Of a stretch of 28,568 bases of DNA, positions 6,533 to 14,457 are shown one piece after another. A program made the translations under genes and the position numbers. The stretch comes from an uncultured Bacilli bacterium. GTDB taxonomy: Bacteria > Bacillota_I > Bacilli_A > RF39 > UBA660. The DNA is taken from the NCBI GenBank assembly GCA_934095865.1, contig CAKOKU010000014.1, positions 1 to 28,568 of the forward strand, given 5' to 3'. The notes under the pieces are model-generated. The model was not told the origin of the DNA. It did no database searches and saw nothing but the letters and a program-made list of their open reading frames with translations. Position 1 is the stretch's first letter; each line of letters opens with the position of its first letter.

Positions 6533-8002
6533 CTACCTCTTAAATTTTACGGAATTTATTATTAATTCTTGTGAATCAGTCATTTTAGTGACTTGAATAT
6601 TATCTACAAATCTTTCTAAAAATTGTTGTTTTTCTTTATTAGTTAAATACTCCCAATTTAATTTTATATTTGAAACTAAATCCTTTATTTCATCAAAAGT
6701 AAATTCTTCCTTTTCTTCGTTTAAAGTTTTCTCAATGTTACTTAAACTAGTATTTAAACTTTTCAATGAATTATCAATTTCATTACTCATTTCTCTATAA
6801 TCATCTATCCCTAATAATTCATTAATAAATTGTGTTCTAATTTTTTTCTTTCTATTATTCAGTTTTGCAATTTGATTATTCAAATTTTGAATTTTTTTCT
6901 TATTTTCATTTAAAACTTTATTTTCTTTCATTATACTTTTATCTGGTTTCATTATTTCTAACGACTCTAAATACTTTAAAAAACTTTCTTCTACTTTCGT
7001 ATGTGAAAATCCTCCACATTCACAAAAACCCCTAGCAGAATTATTACACCTATAAGTTATATAAAGCTTGCCATGTTGCGTTTGCTGTCTTGCTGATATA
7101 TTGCCTCCACATTTTCCACATTTTATTATATGAAAATAATAAGAATTTTCACTTGGATATCTTCTAACACAATAATGTTTTCTAGTTGCCACTATTGAAT
7201 TTGCTCTATTCCATTTATCAATATCAACAATTGGTTCAATATTATTTCCATCAACAGTAAAACTTTTGTCTTTTAATTTCTCCGTAACACCATACCTAAC
7301 TTTTCCTAAATATAAAGGATTTTCTAATATTGACTTTATAGTTGAAGATGCCCAATGTCCACCTCGTTTAGTAGGTACTTTTTCTGCATTAAACAATTTT
7401 GCAATTTTTAAATATGATTTTCCATCTATATATTCATCAAATATTCTATTAACAATTTCTTTTTCAAGATCATTAACAACTAAAACTTTTTCTCCAACAA
7501 TATAGTCATATCCATAAACGCCATTTGTGTTTGTATAATTTCCTTCTCTCGTTTTTTGCTCATATCCAAAAGATACTCTTTCAGCAAGATTTTCTCTCTC
7601 AAATTCTGCAAATATTCCTATTATTTTTACAAACATTCTACCAACTGCATTAGAAGTATCTATTTTTTCAGTTTGAGAATTAAAAGTACAATTATGCTTT
7701 TCAAATAATTCAATTAAATATATTAAATCTTTAGTACTACGAGTCAATCTATCTAATTTATAAATTAAAATGTTATTAATTTTTCCATTTTTTACATCAT
7801 CAAGCATTCTTTTTACTTCTGGTCTGCCTTCAAGATTTTTACCACTAATACCATCATCCACATAATAATCGTGTATATCCCAATCATTTGCCTCAGCATA
7901 TTTTGTTAATTTTTCTCGTTGAGCATGAATTGAAAATCCATCTTTAGCTTGATCTTCAGTTGAAACACGAATGTATATACCTGTAATTATTCTTTCGTCC
8001 AT
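6533..8002 (-). CDS. Large serine recombinase (site-specific integrase)
   Basis: A 489-aa integrase that inserts and excises the element through a Ser-DNA link. Catalytic domain, residues 5-150: IYIRVSTEDQ with nucleophile Ser14, then YKLDRLTRS (81-89) with the conserved Asp and Arg. The recombinase domain (about 155-275) has GYDY and the family pattern NPLYLGKVRYG. A zinc ribbon follows (C295, C298, C319, then C327 or C329) and a coiled coil from about 345 to 425. Length is normal for the family. The ATG at 8002 has AGGAGAG 7 bases before it; a TTG further upstream would lie inside the ribosome site. It is preceded by a 35-aa gene whose stop overlaps this site. It lies about 270 bases from the dacA junction, as expected for an integrase at the element end. 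Confidence 0.97.
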   Translation of the reverse strand: MDERIITGIYIRVSTEDQAKDGFSIHAQREKLTKYAEANDWDIHDYYVDDGISGKNLEGRPEVKRMLDDVKNGKINNILIYKLDRLTRSTKDLIYLIELFEKHNCTFNSQTEKIDTSNAVGRMFVKIIGIFAEFERENLAERVSFGYEQKTREGNYTNTNGVYGYDYIVGEKVLVVNDLEKEIVNRIFDEYIDGKSYLKIAKLFNAEKVPTKRGGHWASSTIKSILENPLYLGKVRYGVTEKLKDKSFTVDGNNIEPIVDIDKWNRANSIVATRKHYCVRRYPSENSYYFHIIKCGKCGGNISARQQTQHGKLYITYRCNNSARGFCECGGFSHTKVEESFLKYLESLEIMKPDKSIMKENKVLNENKKKIQNLNNQIAKLNNRKKKIRTQFINELLGIDDYREMSNEIDNSLKSLNTSLSNIEKTLNEEKEEFTFDEIKDLVSNIKLNWEYLTNKEKQQFLERFVDNIQVTKMTDSQELIINSVKFKR

Positions 8003-8019
8003 TTCTATCTCTCCTATTC

Positions 8020-8127
8020 TCAAATAGTTTTGATATTGGTACTACTTAAAATTCTAGGAATACTAGTTTGTAAAAAGAATTTCATTATTTCTAACTGGAT
8101 GTTTCTCGTGATTACTTCTTCTTTCAT
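8020..8127 (-). CDS. 35-aa leader protein upstream of the serine recombinase
   Basis: A short frame, MKEEVITRNIQLEIMKFFLQ then TSIPRILSSTNIKTI, with GGGGAT just before its ATG. Its stop TGA lies within the recombinase ribosome-binding region, so the two are probably coupled. The amphipathic helical N-terminus and Pro break look like a real peptide. Possible roles are regulation of recombinase translation or a directionality factor; neither is shown. Confidence 0.5.
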   Translation of the reverse strand: MKEEVITRNIQLEIMKFFLQTSIPRILSSTNIKTI

Positions 8128-8184
8128 ACTTATCCCCACTTTCTAATTAAGTATAGATAAGCACTTTGAAAAATATGCAGTTTA

Positions 8185-8190
8185 ATTATA
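8185..8190 (-). promoter_or_regulatory. -10 box for the recombinase operon
   Basis: Perfect TATAAT on the minus strand, with TTATTT 17 bases upstream as a weak -35. A TTACTT/AAGTAA inverted repeat spans the spacer and could be an operator. A second possible -10, TATACT, lies closer to the 35-aa gene. Confidence 0.45.
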
Positions 8191-8229
8191 ATTACTTTCT
8201 TTTAAGTAAATAAAAAATAGATTTATTGT

Positions 8230-8265
8230 TAAATTTAAATACCATACTAGTGGTATTTATGTTTA
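8230..8265. repeat. 36-bp inverted repeat at the element end
   Basis: Arms of 15 bases (8230-8244 and 8251-8265) match at 13 positions as reverse complements around a 6-base centre TACTAG. The inner AAATACCA and TGGTATTT are perfect. It lies on the element side, between the recombinase promoter and the dacA junction. It could be an accessory recombinase site, an operator, or a hairpin ending the shortened dacA transcript. Confidence 0.6.
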
Positions 8266-8266
8266 A

Positions 8267-8926
8267 CTATAATAATCTATTATTGTAAAATTTATATACG
8301 ACTTTATTAGTATTAACCAACCAAGTTCTTGTACCATCTGGCTTATTAAAATAATCTTCATAAATTGATGTATAATTTAAAACGCTTTTATGACTTATTA
8401 AATTCAACGCCATTATTGCCATATCATAAGCTGATGAGTAATGATTTTCAGAGTGTAATCCGTGAGGGTTAGCAAAATGGGTATCTTCTAACCCTAAATC
8501 AGCGGCTTTTTGATTCATCATGCTTACAAAGTTTTCCACACTACCACCAATGTATTCAGCTAAAGCCACCGCCCCATCATTCGCACTACAAACAGCAACG
8601 CCTTTAATTATTTCTTCTAATCTTACACTACTATTGGCTTCTAAAAACATTTGAGATCCACCCATACCAGCCGCTACACTAGATATATGTACCATATCAT
8701 CAAGAGAAACCTTGCCACTATCTATGGCTTCAAAAGTTAAAAGTAGAGTCATGATTTTAGTCATCGAGGCAGGTTCTAAACGTTCACGGCTATTTTTTTC
8801 AAAGATTATTTTTTTAGTTGATTCTTCTACGATTATGGCACTTTTAGCATTACTAGCTAATTCCAAAGCAAAGCATTTACTAAAAGGAACCAATAATAAA
8901 CATAATCCAAATAAGATTTTTTTCAT
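8267..8926 (-). pseudogene. dacA: D-alanyl-D-alanine carboxypeptidase, 3' end removed by element insertion
   Basis: This is the 5' part of a penicillin-binding carboxypeptidase that trims the terminal D-Ala of peptidoglycan pentapeptides outside the membrane. Present: signal peptide (residues 1-20), SxxK as SMTK (Ser54, Lys57), SxN as SAN (114-116), and family segments such as HFANPHGLHSENHYSSAYDM and GTRTWLVNTNK. Absent: the KTG motif needed for catalysis, and the C-terminal domain with its amphipathic anchor. The frame has 219 codons against roughly 380 for the family and stops within 5 codons of the junction. If made, the protein should be inactive. AGAGGT precedes the ATG. Excision of the element could restore the gene. 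Confidence 0.92.
8271..8284. other. Probable attachment site junction (attL or attR) in dacA
   Basis: AATAAT, CT, ATTATT: two 6-base inverted half-sites around a dinucleotide (8277-8278), the geometry at the centre of serine integrase att sites. It is also where the dacA frame departs from the family: the protein reads up to FYNN and then runs into RLL and a stop instead of the usual VDGLKTG. The partner site lies beyond the left edge, so the exact core cannot be set. Confidence 0.45.
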
Positions 8927-9219
8927 ATTATACCTCTAATAAAATCTATGAAAAAAAAGATACTTTATTCCCTAAATATTTAACCATTATCTATCACGTA
9001 ATCCATAACAATAATGTATAGATGTTAATAAATTTACAACATCAAAATAATTAAACAAAAATATTTTTACTTCTTTAATTCTAATTAAACTTATCTCTAA
9101 AATTACATAATACCTAAACTACTATTATTAAAAATGATGATTTTATGTTAAAATAATAATATAAATCAAAAATAGAATAAGGAGTAAAAAACTAACTATT
9201 AGTTAGCGAAGACAAAGAT
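8927..9219. promoter_or_regulatory. Divergent intergenic region with hairpin between SD and start of the plus-strand gene
   Basis: This 293-base gap separates dacA (minus) from the gene at 9220 (plus). It is A+T-rich and holds no ORF or RNA gene that I can see. Near the plus-strand gene, GGAG (9181-9184) is about 35 bases before the ATG, too far for normal use, and the space holds a perfect 6-bp hairpin, CTAACT (9192-9197) and AGTTAG (9201-9206). Folding it shortens the gap but still leaves about 20 bases. A weak TAATAT-like -10 lies around 9160. No convincing -35 for either direction. Confidence 0.4.
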
Positions 9220-11043
9220 ATGAATAACGAAAATCAAAATAAAAATACTAAAGCCAAGAATAACAATAAAAAAACTAATAATCGCAATAACCAAAATTAT
9301 AAAAATAATAATTCCCCAAAAATAGATAAATCAGAGAATAAAAGAACTCCAAAGGCAAATAGTTCTAACCAAACTACGCCTAGTATTAACAGCGAACTGC
9401 CAAAGAAAAAAGAGACAAAAAGCGTTCATAATGGCAATAATCAAAATATAAATCAAGAAAAAAAGCAAAATACGGAACTCAAAAATGTTTCCAAAATATC
9501 TGCACCACCTAAAGAAAAGCAAGTGAAGAAAACACCTCAAGCCAAAAAAACTAATCAATCAAATAATTCTAAAAAAAGTCCAATAAAAAAGAAAAAAGCC
9601 ACTCCAAAAAAAGAAGAAAAAAAGATAACCATAATTACCCAAGAACAACCTAAAGATTATAAAAAAGAACTAAAAGATATTAACAATAATCAGGAAATGG
9701 CCAAAGCTATCTGGAATACTACTAATATTAATACTGCCATCGAAGAAGAAATAACTAATAAAGAAAAATTAGATAAAGAAATCAATGAAATGCTTACTAA
9801 GCAGAAAAAAGTATCAGTAATTGAACCATTTATTGCCATTGTATTTCTAATTATTTGCTTTATTGCTATGTATATAATTCTTTTTACAAAAGACAGTTCT
9901 ATTATTAATTCATTCTTAAATAATTTACTAGCCACCAGCAGTCAATACTTAGAAATAGCCACCAATTATAAAGAAGATATCCAAAAAGGATTAGCTATTG
10001 AAGCTACCTTAGATACAACTAAACTAGAATATTCCAACTTAAAAGACTATTCATACAACATTGACATAGTAAATAAAGAAACCAATTACTTTGGAACATT
10101 ATACATTACAAAAGATACAACGGGGATTACAACCGATTTTGCTTTCGACAATGATAACTTTTATTTAAAATTACCATCTTATTATTATCCAATTAAAATT
10201 GCATCACCAATCAATTTATTAAACATAAATTATGGCAACCTTTACAATAATCTCGAAGCAATTAAAAATTATCTATTTAATAATTTTAAATACTCTAAAA
10301 GCAGTAAAGAAAAAGTTAACATCAATAATACCAAATTAAATGTTTTAAATATTAACTTAACAGAAGAAGAAACAAATAATTTTATTAACAATACTATTAA
10401 TGACATTACCAATGACAAAGAATTAATGACTTCTCTAGCTCAAAATTTAAATATTAGTGCCGAAACTATTAACAATTATTTAAATGATAATATCAATGTA
10501 TCTGGCAATTATACAATTAAAATTTATACCAAGGGTTTTAGAAGAGAAATAAAAGGTATAAGCATTTTAAAAAATCATGATACTATTCTGGAATATCTAA
10601 ATCTAGATAGTAAAACACTAGAATTCAATTTTAATAATAATCATTACAGTATCACTAAAACAGACAACAAACTAATCGGCTACTATAATGACATAAAAAT
10701 ATTTGATATTAAGAAAAATAAAGTCAATAATGAAACAAGAATAGAATATCAATTTAGTAATATTATAAATAACTATCAAGGTAGTCTTTATTTTAAAGAA
10801 CTAGATAAAGATACCGAAGAAATAATTTTTAGCATAGCAAATACTAATAATAAAGATCAAAATTTATCTTTAACATTCAACATCACTCATAATCCAGGAG
10901 ATGTAATTCCAATGGATACAACTGATGCCATTGACATCAACGATTTAACAGAAGATAATTTTAGTGATATCTTAGCAAGTCTCATGGATATAATGTGGAA
11001 TAATGGTTCTTTAAACGAAATTGATATGCAAGAAAACAATTAA
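9220..11043 (+). CDS. Membrane-anchored protein with long Lys/Asn-rich cytoplasmic tail and large extracellular domain
   Basis: A 607-aa protein of unknown function. Residues 1-140 are disordered and extremely rich in Lys, Asn, Gln and Ser, hence strongly basic. A short charged helix follows (150-195), then one membrane segment (about 200-222), then about 380 extracellular residues without Cys, rich in Asn, Ile and Thr with beta-strand patterns. The basic tail could bind nucleic acid or acidic protein partners; the next gene encodes an acidic tail-anchored protein, so the two may pair by charge (inference). No good ribosome site lies at normal distance from the ATG, and the frame has a stop just upstream (9193). 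It differs from its neighbours by its poly-Asn composition. No domain recognised. Confidence 0.75.
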   Translation: MNNENQNKNTKAKNNNKKTNNRNNQNYKNNNSPKIDKSENKRTPKANSSNQTTPSINSELPKKKETKSVHNGNNQNINQEKKQNTELKNVSKISAPPKEKQVKKTPQAKKTNQSNNSKKSPIKKKKATPKKEEKKITIITQEQPKDYKKELKDINNNQEMAKAIWNTTNINTAIEEEITNKEKLDKEINEMLTKQKKVSVIEPFIAIVFLIICFIAMYIILFTKDSSIINSFLNNLLATSSQYLEIATNYKEDIQKGLAIEATLDTTKLEYSNLKDYSYNIDIVNKETNYFGTLYITKDTTGITTDFAFDNDNFYLKLPSYYYPIKIASPINLLNINYGNLYNNLEAIKNYLFNNFKYSKSSKEKVNINNTKLNVLNINLTEEETNNFINNTINDITNDKELMTSLAQNLNISAETINNYLNDNINVSGNYTIKIYTKGFRREIKGISILKNHDTILEYLNLDSKTLEFNFNNNHYSITKTDNKLIGYYNDIKIFDIKKNKVNNETRIEYQFSNIINNYQGSLYFKELDKDTEEIIFSIANTNNKDQNLSLTFNITHNPGDVIPMDTTDAIDINDLTEDNFSDILASLMDIMWNNGSLNEIDMQENN

Positions 11044-11071
11044 ATACTTTATAAATATAAATTTTATATGT

Positions 11072-11077
11072 TATAAT
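11072..11077 (+). promoter_or_regulatory. Extended -10 promoter element
   Basis: TGTTATAAT (TGnTATAAT; -10 at 11072-11077) in the gap before the tail-anchored protein gene, about 50 bases before its start, inside an A+T-rich near-palindrome. The second gene may thus be expressed independently as well as by read-through. Confidence 0.45.
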
Positions 11078-11125
11078 TTTACTATAAATAATAATACATA
11101 GCACATAAGATAAAAAGGAGTTAAC

Positions 11126-11701
11126 ATGAAAAGTGAAAAAAAAGAAGAAAAAACTTTATATAATGAAATATTTCAAAGTAGCAACTCGCCTAAAGTTACT
11201 ACCATTGATGCTAATAAAGAAATTACAGATGCTATTGATTCAACTAACTTAAATGATGTCGTTAATATGGAAGAAATTTTTACTCTTGATGATAAAAAAA
11301 AGACTGAAGTTCAAGAACCAAACCTTAATTCTCAATCAGATGAAAATCAAATAACATTAGATGACGCTAGCTTATACAGTTTCATCGATGATACCTTAGT
11401 TAATGTCAAGTTAGATTTACATATGTTAGATAATATTGGGGTGAATGAATTACCAAAGTTAGATAAAGAAACAATAAAATCAGAAACTAAACCAAAAGAT
11501 GATATAACGCCACTAGTTAAGCCAAAAGAAGAAGTTGTCAATGCCACTATCACTCCAAATGAATTAGAAAAAAATTTAGATAAGTTAGATAAAATCGGTA
11601 AACAAAGTCATAATTTCTGGATTAATTATGCTATTGTAGCCGTACTTATCATCATCGCTATCACTAGTAGTCTAAACTTTCTAATCAAACAATTTAAATA
11701 A
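11126..11701 (+). CDS. Acidic tail-anchored membrane protein
   Basis: A 191-aa protein. Residues 1-160 are a hydrophilic, mainly acidic, probably disordered cytoplasmic part (many Asp, Glu, Thr, Asn). The only membrane segment is at the C-terminus (about 165-186), followed by KQFK, so it is tail-anchored. Two short segments, NMEEIFTLDD (about 45-55) and LYSFIDDTLVNVKLDLHMLD (about 85-105), look like binding helices. AAAGGAG is ideally placed before the ATG. It follows the basic membrane protein gene after about 80 bases on the same strand and is closed by a strong terminator. Function unknown; a partner of the upstream protein, or of the divisome because ftsK is adjacent, are guesses from position only. 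Confidence 0.75.
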   Translation: MKSEKKEEKTLYNEIFQSSNSPKVTTIDANKEITDAIDSTNLNDVVNMEEIFTLDDKKKTEVQEPNLNSQSDENQITLDDASLYSFIDDTLVNVKLDLHMLDNIGVNELPKLDKETIKSETKPKDDITPLVKPKEEVVNATITPNELEKNLDKLDKIGKQSHNFWINYAIVAVLIIIAITSSLNFLIKQFK

Positions 11702-11715
11702 ATCCCATTTTAAAA

Positions 11716-11744
11716 CCACGGCGTTTAATAGCCGTGGCTTTTTT
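11716..11744. terminator. Intrinsic terminator between convergent genes
   Basis: Perfect G+C-rich stem CCACGGC (11716-11722) and GCCGTGG (11731-11737), loop of 8, followed by CTTTTTT on the plus strand and by TTTTAAAA on the minus strand. It ends the plus-strand pair and probably also ftsK. Confidence 0.9.
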
Positions 11745-11759
11745 ATAATGTTTTATACT

Positions 11760-14039
11760 TTAATCTTGAGGTTGCTTTTGTTCTAACTTCACTAAAACCT
11801 CTCGTGGTTTCGACCCGTTAGCAGGACCAATTATCCCACGTTCTTCTAATAAATCTATACATCTAGCTGCTCGATTATAACCAAGACGGAATCTTCTCTG
11901 TAACAAAGAAGCTGAAATCTTACCCGTAGTAATAGCAAATTCAACTATTTCATTATATAAAGGATCCTCATAGTCATCTTTTTCTGCTGAAACTGGATTA
12001 TGATCATCTTCTTTAGGAGCAGTAATACTAGTATCATAAGAAGCCTTTTGTTGAGATACAACATATTCAATTAACCTTCTTATTTCATCATCGGAAATAA
12101 AGCAGCCTTGAATACGAATTGGTGAATTTTCTCCCATTGGTAAATACAACATATCACCTTTACCCAATAGTTTTTCAGCTCCGGAGCAATCCAAAATCGT
12201 ACGCGAATCGATTTGACTAGATACAGCAAATGATATACGTGATGGAATATTTGCTTTAACAACACCAGTAATAACATCAGTTGAAGGTCTTTGCGTAGCA
12301 ACAATCAAATGAATTCCTGCTGCACGCGCCATTTGTGTAATACGCATAATGGAATCCTCGACTTCTTTTGAAGCAACCATCATTAAATCAGCAAGTTCAT
12401 CTATAATAACAACAATATACATCATATGCTTCTTTTTATCATCAGGATTATCATTATTATACTTATCTATCATCTCATTATAAGAAGTGATATTTTTTAC
12501 GCCACTTTCTTCAAACTTATCATAACGACTTTCCATTTCCGTAACAATTCTTTGTAATACCAAAGAAGCCTTTTTAGGATCAGTAACAACCGGACACAAA
12601 AGATGAGGAACACCATTATAATTTGACAACTCAACCTTTTTAGGGTCAACCATAACTAATTTAACTTCATCAGGACGGTAACGCATCAAAATACTACATA
12701 TGAAAGAGTTAATACAAACTGATTTACCGGAACCAGTAGAACCTGCCACCAAAAGGTGAGGCATTTTAGCAATATCTGCGGTCTGAACGCGACCCATAAT
12801 ATCTTTACCTAAAGAAACTAATATTTTAGCTTTCAATTGACTTGGTGGAATATTAGCCATAACTTCTTTTATTTGGACTGAAGAAATTACAGGATTAGGA
12901 ATTTCAATACCCACCGTATTTTTTCCTGGTATTGGCGCTTCAATTTTTACCGATTTGGCTGCCATTGCCAGTGCTATTTCTTTATCTAAAGAAACAATTC
13001 TACTTAACTTAGTACCAGCGGGTATATGAACTTCATATTGAGTAACAGCTGGTCCCATATGTATCTCTACTACTTTTCCTTCAATACCATAATCTTTTAG
13101 GGAACGTTCTAAAATATTTTTATTACTACGAATAAACTCTGTTGAGTTAGATCTATTATCTTTTTTAATCGGATCTAAAATTTTATTTATATCAGGCAAA
13201 CGGTAATTATCATTAACAAATACTAATTTATCTTCTACTACTTCACTAGGAGTAGATAACTCTCCTGTCGTTACAGGAATTTCTCTAACTTGTGGACTTA
13301 TAGTTTCATGATGTTTTAATTCATCAACACTAGTAATAACAACTTTATTATCTGGTTCCTCGGTTTCTTTAGCGTTAGAAATTGGAACCTCGGTAACTTC
13401 ATTATTTTCTTCAGAATCAGCATCTTCATCCTCATCATCTAAGAATGTATTACTAATGAAATCTTTTATCTTATTAAACATATCTGCTAAATTTAAATCA
13501 AATAATAAAACTAAGCCAAAAATAGCACATATAACAACAACAATCATAGTTCCAACATAACCAAACAATTGAACAAGACCGCCAGCAAGCACCGCGCCAA
13601 CTACACCGCCACCAATACTTATACTACTATTCCCACTCGCTAAAATTGGACCAGTTCCATTAATAGTAGCAATTCGTTCCATATAGTTATCCTTAGTTGC
13701 ATTGATAACAGAAGCAAAAGTATAATTAGTCTTAATAAATGTTGAATGAGCCAAAACCAAAGTTAAAGCTAAAATAATAAAGACTCCTAAATACTTTGAT
13801 GACCCAAAATTGGGTAAATTACGATGAAATAACATTGAAAAACCTATTACAATAAGTAAAATCAATAAAGCCCACCAAAACTCCCCAACTAAAAATAAAG
13901 CAAACTTTTTAATCATCGCTCCAACTAAGCCAAAGCCAAAGCCAATAATACCTATTAAAACAACTAAAAGACCAGTAAGTTCAACACTATAACCAAACTT
14001 TTTTTCATCACTATTTTTACGTTTTTTCTTTTTTGCCAT
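11760..14039 (-). CDS. ftsK: DNA translocase FtsK/SpoIIIE
   Basis: A 759-aa septum-located ATP-driven DNA pump that clears chromosomes from the closing septum. Four or five N-terminal membrane segments (about 20-42, 52-71, 83-100, 140-180), an acidic linker (200-290), the alpha/beta motor (about 300-685) with Walker A GSTGSGKS (433-440) and Walker B VVIIDELAD (Asp547, Glu548), and a C-terminal gamma winged helix (about 690-755; LLQRRFRLGYNRAARCID) that reads polarity sequences (KOPS/SRS) on the chromosome. Length and order are normal for the family. AGGAAG precedes the ATG. It lies downstream of two tiny membrane protein genes and is separated from them by a terminator. FtsK and SpoIIIE roles cannot be separated from sequence. 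Confidence 0.97.
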   Translation of the reverse strand: MAKKKKRKNSDEKKFGYSVELTGLLVVLIGIIGFGFGLVGAMIKKFALFLVGEFWWALLILLIVIGFSMLFHRNLPNFGSSKYLGVFIILALTLVLAHSTFIKTNYTFASVINATKDNYMERIATINGTGPILASGNSSISIGGGVVGAVLAGGLVQLFGYVGTMIVVVICAIFGLVLLFDLNLADMFNKIKDFISNTFLDDEDEDADSEENNEVTEVPISNAKETEEPDNKVVITSVDELKHHETISPQVREIPVTTGELSTPSEVVEDKLVFVNDNYRLPDINKILDPIKKDNRSNSTEFIRSNKNILERSLKDYGIEGKVVEIHMGPAVTQYEVHIPAGTKLSRIVSLDKEIALAMAAKSVKIEAPIPGKNTVGIEIPNPVISSVQIKEVMANIPPSQLKAKILVSLGKDIMGRVQTADIAKMPHLLVAGSTGSGKSVCINSFICSILMRYRPDEVKLVMVDPKKVELSNYNGVPHLLCPVVTDPKKASLVLQRIVTEMESRYDKFEESGVKNITSYNEMIDKYNNDNPDDKKKHMMYIVVIIDELADLMMVASKEVEDSIMRITQMARAAGIHLIVATQRPSTDVITGVVKANIPSRISFAVSSQIDSRTILDCSGAEKLLGKGDMLYLPMGENSPIRIQGCFISDDEIRRLIEYVVSQQKASYDTSITAPKEDDHNPVSAEKDDYEDPLYNEIVEFAITTGKISASLLQRRFRLGYNRAARCIDLLEERGIIGPANGSKPREVLVKLEQKQPQD

Positions 14040-14111
14040 AATATACTCGCTTCCTACTTACGCAACAATAAATACCATCTTACCTACTTATTATAACTTA
14101 AATTGCCAGAG

Positions 14112-14133
14112 AAAAAAAGGGTTTTCCCCTTTT
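14112..14133 (-). terminator. Intrinsic terminator after the small membrane protein pair
   Basis: Minus-strand AAAAGGG (14133-14127) pairs with CCCTTTT (14121-14115), loop of 5, followed by more U. It overlaps the stop codon of the 37-aa gene and lies about 70 bases before ftsK, so ftsK needs its own promoter or read-through. Confidence 0.7.
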
Positions 14134-14245
14134 AATAAAAAATAAAACTAGATAAAATAATTGCTAATAATATATAAAGGACTATTATAAATAGATAACT
14201 TTGATTATTATTGCTACAATTATCTTTTTTTACGCATTTTTCCAT
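14132..14245 (-). CDS. 37-aa single-span membrane protein
   Basis: A short frame starting MEKCVKKDNCSNNNQSYLF followed by one membrane segment (about residues 17-36) that reaches the C-terminus. Two Cys lie in the hydrophilic N-terminal part. AAGGTGAT lies 7 bases before the ATG, which is 9 bases after the stop of the YjcZ-like gene. It is probably a paralogue or partner of that protein: same layout (short polar N-terminus with Cys and Asn, C-terminal hydrophobic helix). Confidence 0.6.
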   Translation of the reverse strand: MEKCVKKDNCSNNNQSYLFIIVLYILLAIILSSFIFY

Positions 14246-14254
14246 AATATCACC

Positions 14255-14347
14255 TTAAATAAATGCTCCAACTATGATAATAAGTAAAATAAATAAAACT
14301 AGAATGATAGCAGGACCCATGCCGTTTCCACCGCATCCGTTATTCAT
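14255..14347 (-). CDS. YjcZ-like small hydrophobic protein
   Basis: A 30-aa protein: MNNGCGGNGMGPAI, then an unbroken hydrophobic helix ending IVGAFI. The Gly-rich start and the LFILLIIIVGA helix match the YjcZ/YrhK-type small protein pattern of Bacillota, described mainly as sporulation-linked (family knowledge). The ribosome site is excellent (AAAGGAGGG, 6 to 8 bases before the ATG), which shows that this tiny frame is truly expressed. It heads a two-gene unit with the 37-aa protein. Whether this organism sporulates cannot be told here; the family also occurs outside spore formers. Confidence 0.7.
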   Translation of the reverse strand: MNNGCGGNGMGPAIILVLFILLIIIVGAFI

Positions 14348-14421
14348 AAATTTCCCTCCTTTATTTGGTTTCACTATATTCTATGGTTAACTTTATTTTT
14401 GGTGTATGCTATTTACCAAAG

Positions 14422-14447
14422 AAAAAAGAAACTCTCGAAAGAATTTC
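14422..14447 (-). terminator. Intrinsic terminator with UUCG tetraloop, end of the der operon
   Basis: Minus-strand GAAATTCT (14447-14440) pairs with AGAGTTTC (14435-14428), one wobble, around TTCG, then six U. It lies 11 bases after the stop of the DUF4097 gene. Confidence 0.9.
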
Positions 14448-14457
14448 TACATTCATA

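Larger units (their letters stand above)
1..8277. mobile_element. Right-hand part of an integrated mobile element (prophage, ICE or IME) inserted in dacA
   Basis: The segment ends with a large serine recombinase gene next to a dacA gene cut in mid-domain, and holds cargo typical of such elements: an ArpU-like regulator, HTH repressors, a replication-initiator-like protein and many short unknown genes. The right boundary is placed where dacA loses its expected sequence, near 8271-8284. The left boundary and the 3' half of dacA are not in the window. No relaxase, terminase, capsid or coupling protein is visible here, so prophage, ICE and IME cannot be told apart. The ArpU-like gene favours a phage-like or plasmid-like late program; the replication protein and recombinase pair is also common in IMEs. 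Confidence 0.8.

Noticed and set aside
8267..8300. A sequencing error or simple frameshift as the cause of the short dacA
   Set aside because: No frame of the next several hundred bases on the minus strand resumes dacA (no VDGLKTG or C-terminal domain); the sequence becomes the recombinase operon instead.
14348..14421. A sporulation sigma-E promoter for the YjcZ-like gene (CATAGAAT with an upstream GCATA)
   Set aside because: The -10 fits CATAnnnT, but the -35-like GCATA is 2 to 3 bases too far away and such short A+T-rich matches arise by chance here.
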